Shown: positions 63,716-64,000 of the stretch, piece by piece | Position numbering within the stretch: position 1 is the stretch's first letter | Layout of the letters: each line of letters opens with the position of its first letter | Assembly (NCBI RefSeq): GCF_000764205.1 | Contig: NZ_JQDZ01000103.1 | Coordinates: 1 to 64,000, forward strand | DNA: 64,000 nucleotides | Reading direction: 5' to 3' | From: Thalassotalea sp. ND16A | GTDB lineage: Bacteria > Pseudomonadota > Gammaproteobacteria > Enterobacterales > Alteromonadaceae | Notes under the pieces: model-generated | Told to the model about the DNA's origin: nothing | Database searches by the model: none | Seen by the model: the letters and a program-made list of their open reading frames with translations, nothing else | Position numbers and translations under genes: made by a program

Positions 63716-64000
63716 TTAAAGAATATATTTTCGCTTAAATGCTATCATCGATAAAAATCCGAGCATTAACCAACCAAGTGAACCACCCGAAGATTTCTTA
63801 GCTTCATTATCCTGAGGAGGCTCAGGAAAAGTACAGCTACCATCATCCGTAGTTGCGTTGGCATCATGGTTAGTGGCACTCGAATCGGTACAACCTAATT
63901 CAATACCGTCTGAATTAACGGTCAGCATAAAGCTTGTACTCGCTTTATCATCAGGATTGGCAACATCGTATACCGAGACGGTTATTTCACTTTCTCCGTG
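63716..64000 (-). CDS. C-terminus of a GlyGly-CTERM surface/secreted protein, partial
   Basis: The frame is open through the right edge, so the internal ATG at 63928 is not the start. The 94 visible residues end a beta-sandwich repeat (EITVSVYDVANPDDKAST then SFMLTVNS). A GCTDSSATNHDANATTDDGS-C linker follows, then a GlyGly-CTERM tail: SGGSLG, a hydrophobic helix (WLMLGFLSMIAF) and KRK. Such tails are cut by rhombosortase and the proteins exported by type II secretion. The protein's function is not visible. Confidence 0.78.
   Translation of the reverse strand, partial: HGESEITVSVYDVANPDDKASTSFMLTVNSDGIELGCTDSSATNHDANATTDDGSCTFPEPPQDNEAKKSSGGSLGWLMLGFLSMIAFKRKYIL

Overview
The window looks like a stretch of chromosome from a marine gammaproteobacterium of the Alteromonadales, most likely Colwelliaceae (Thalassotalea- or Colwellia-like). 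This is inferred from the housekeeping genes (recQ, sbcCD, trmB-yggL, mutY-yggX, nrdGD, roxA), the moderate-to-low G+C, Fur- and FNR-type sites, a GlyGly-CTERM protein tail and many dispersed REP-like repeats. No database search was run.

Layout. 1-1.9 kb: decayed toxin-antitoxin material, with a CopG-type gene, an AbiEii toxin gene broken by an internal deletion and an intact AbiEi-type antitoxin. 2.1-8.0 kb: a methyltransferase, the relic of a VOC gene, a SEC-C protein with a small overlapping partner, a Phd/RelE-type pair and recQ. 8.0-8.7 kb: a two-gene unknown operon behind a near-perfect Fur box. 8.9-12.3 kb: a small membrane protein, a NYN/LOTUS protein and a tightly coupled methyltransferase plus HNH nuclease pair that looks like an uncharacterised defence or modification module. 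12.5-19.2 kb: YeeE/YedE transporter, EEP hydrolase, GlxA-type regulator, OsmC and a HigBA-type pair, interleaved with four copies of a dispersed intergenic element. 19.2-34.7 kb: TPR/FlgO-like protein, UPF0158 pair, TauE exporter, tricorn-like peptidase, RoxA, NfeD-slipin, MBOAT acyltransferase pair and an unknown exported protein. 34.8-40.8 kb: sbcCD and a DUF2235 lipase-like gene. 41.0-47.9 kb: nrdGD behind a class II FNR site, an unknown gene, mgsA, trmB, yggL, mutY and yggX. 48.1-51.1 kb: tRNA-Phe, tRNA-Thr and a 2.6-kb island bounded by a 51-bp duplication of the tRNA-Thr 3' end, carrying an IS66 relic and a DHDPS-family gene. 51.2-54.5 kb: a BlaI - M56/M23 - serine hydrolase operon with clear operators. 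54.6-64 kb: SDR, a membrane AraC regulator, a 1173-residue lipoprotein between two copies of a partial AraC duplication, an alpha/beta hydrolase lipoprotein, an XRE regulator and the tail of a GlyGly-CTERM protein.

The most unusual signal is intergenic. Two intact and two damaged copies of a repeat each combine parts of (i) a sigmaE-like promoter (GGAACTT, 16 bp, TCATA), (ii) an unstructured UUUUCCUCC-type anti-Shine-Dalgarno tract and (iii) a strong GCCTCTCAA/TTGAGAGGC terminator. This is the layout of a small (about 75 nt) envelope-stress sRNA, here present as a repeat family and interrupted by REP sequences in two copies. A second pattern is a set of GCNNNNN heptanucleotide tandem repeats at four loci, one of which changes the C-terminus of an AraC-family regulator.
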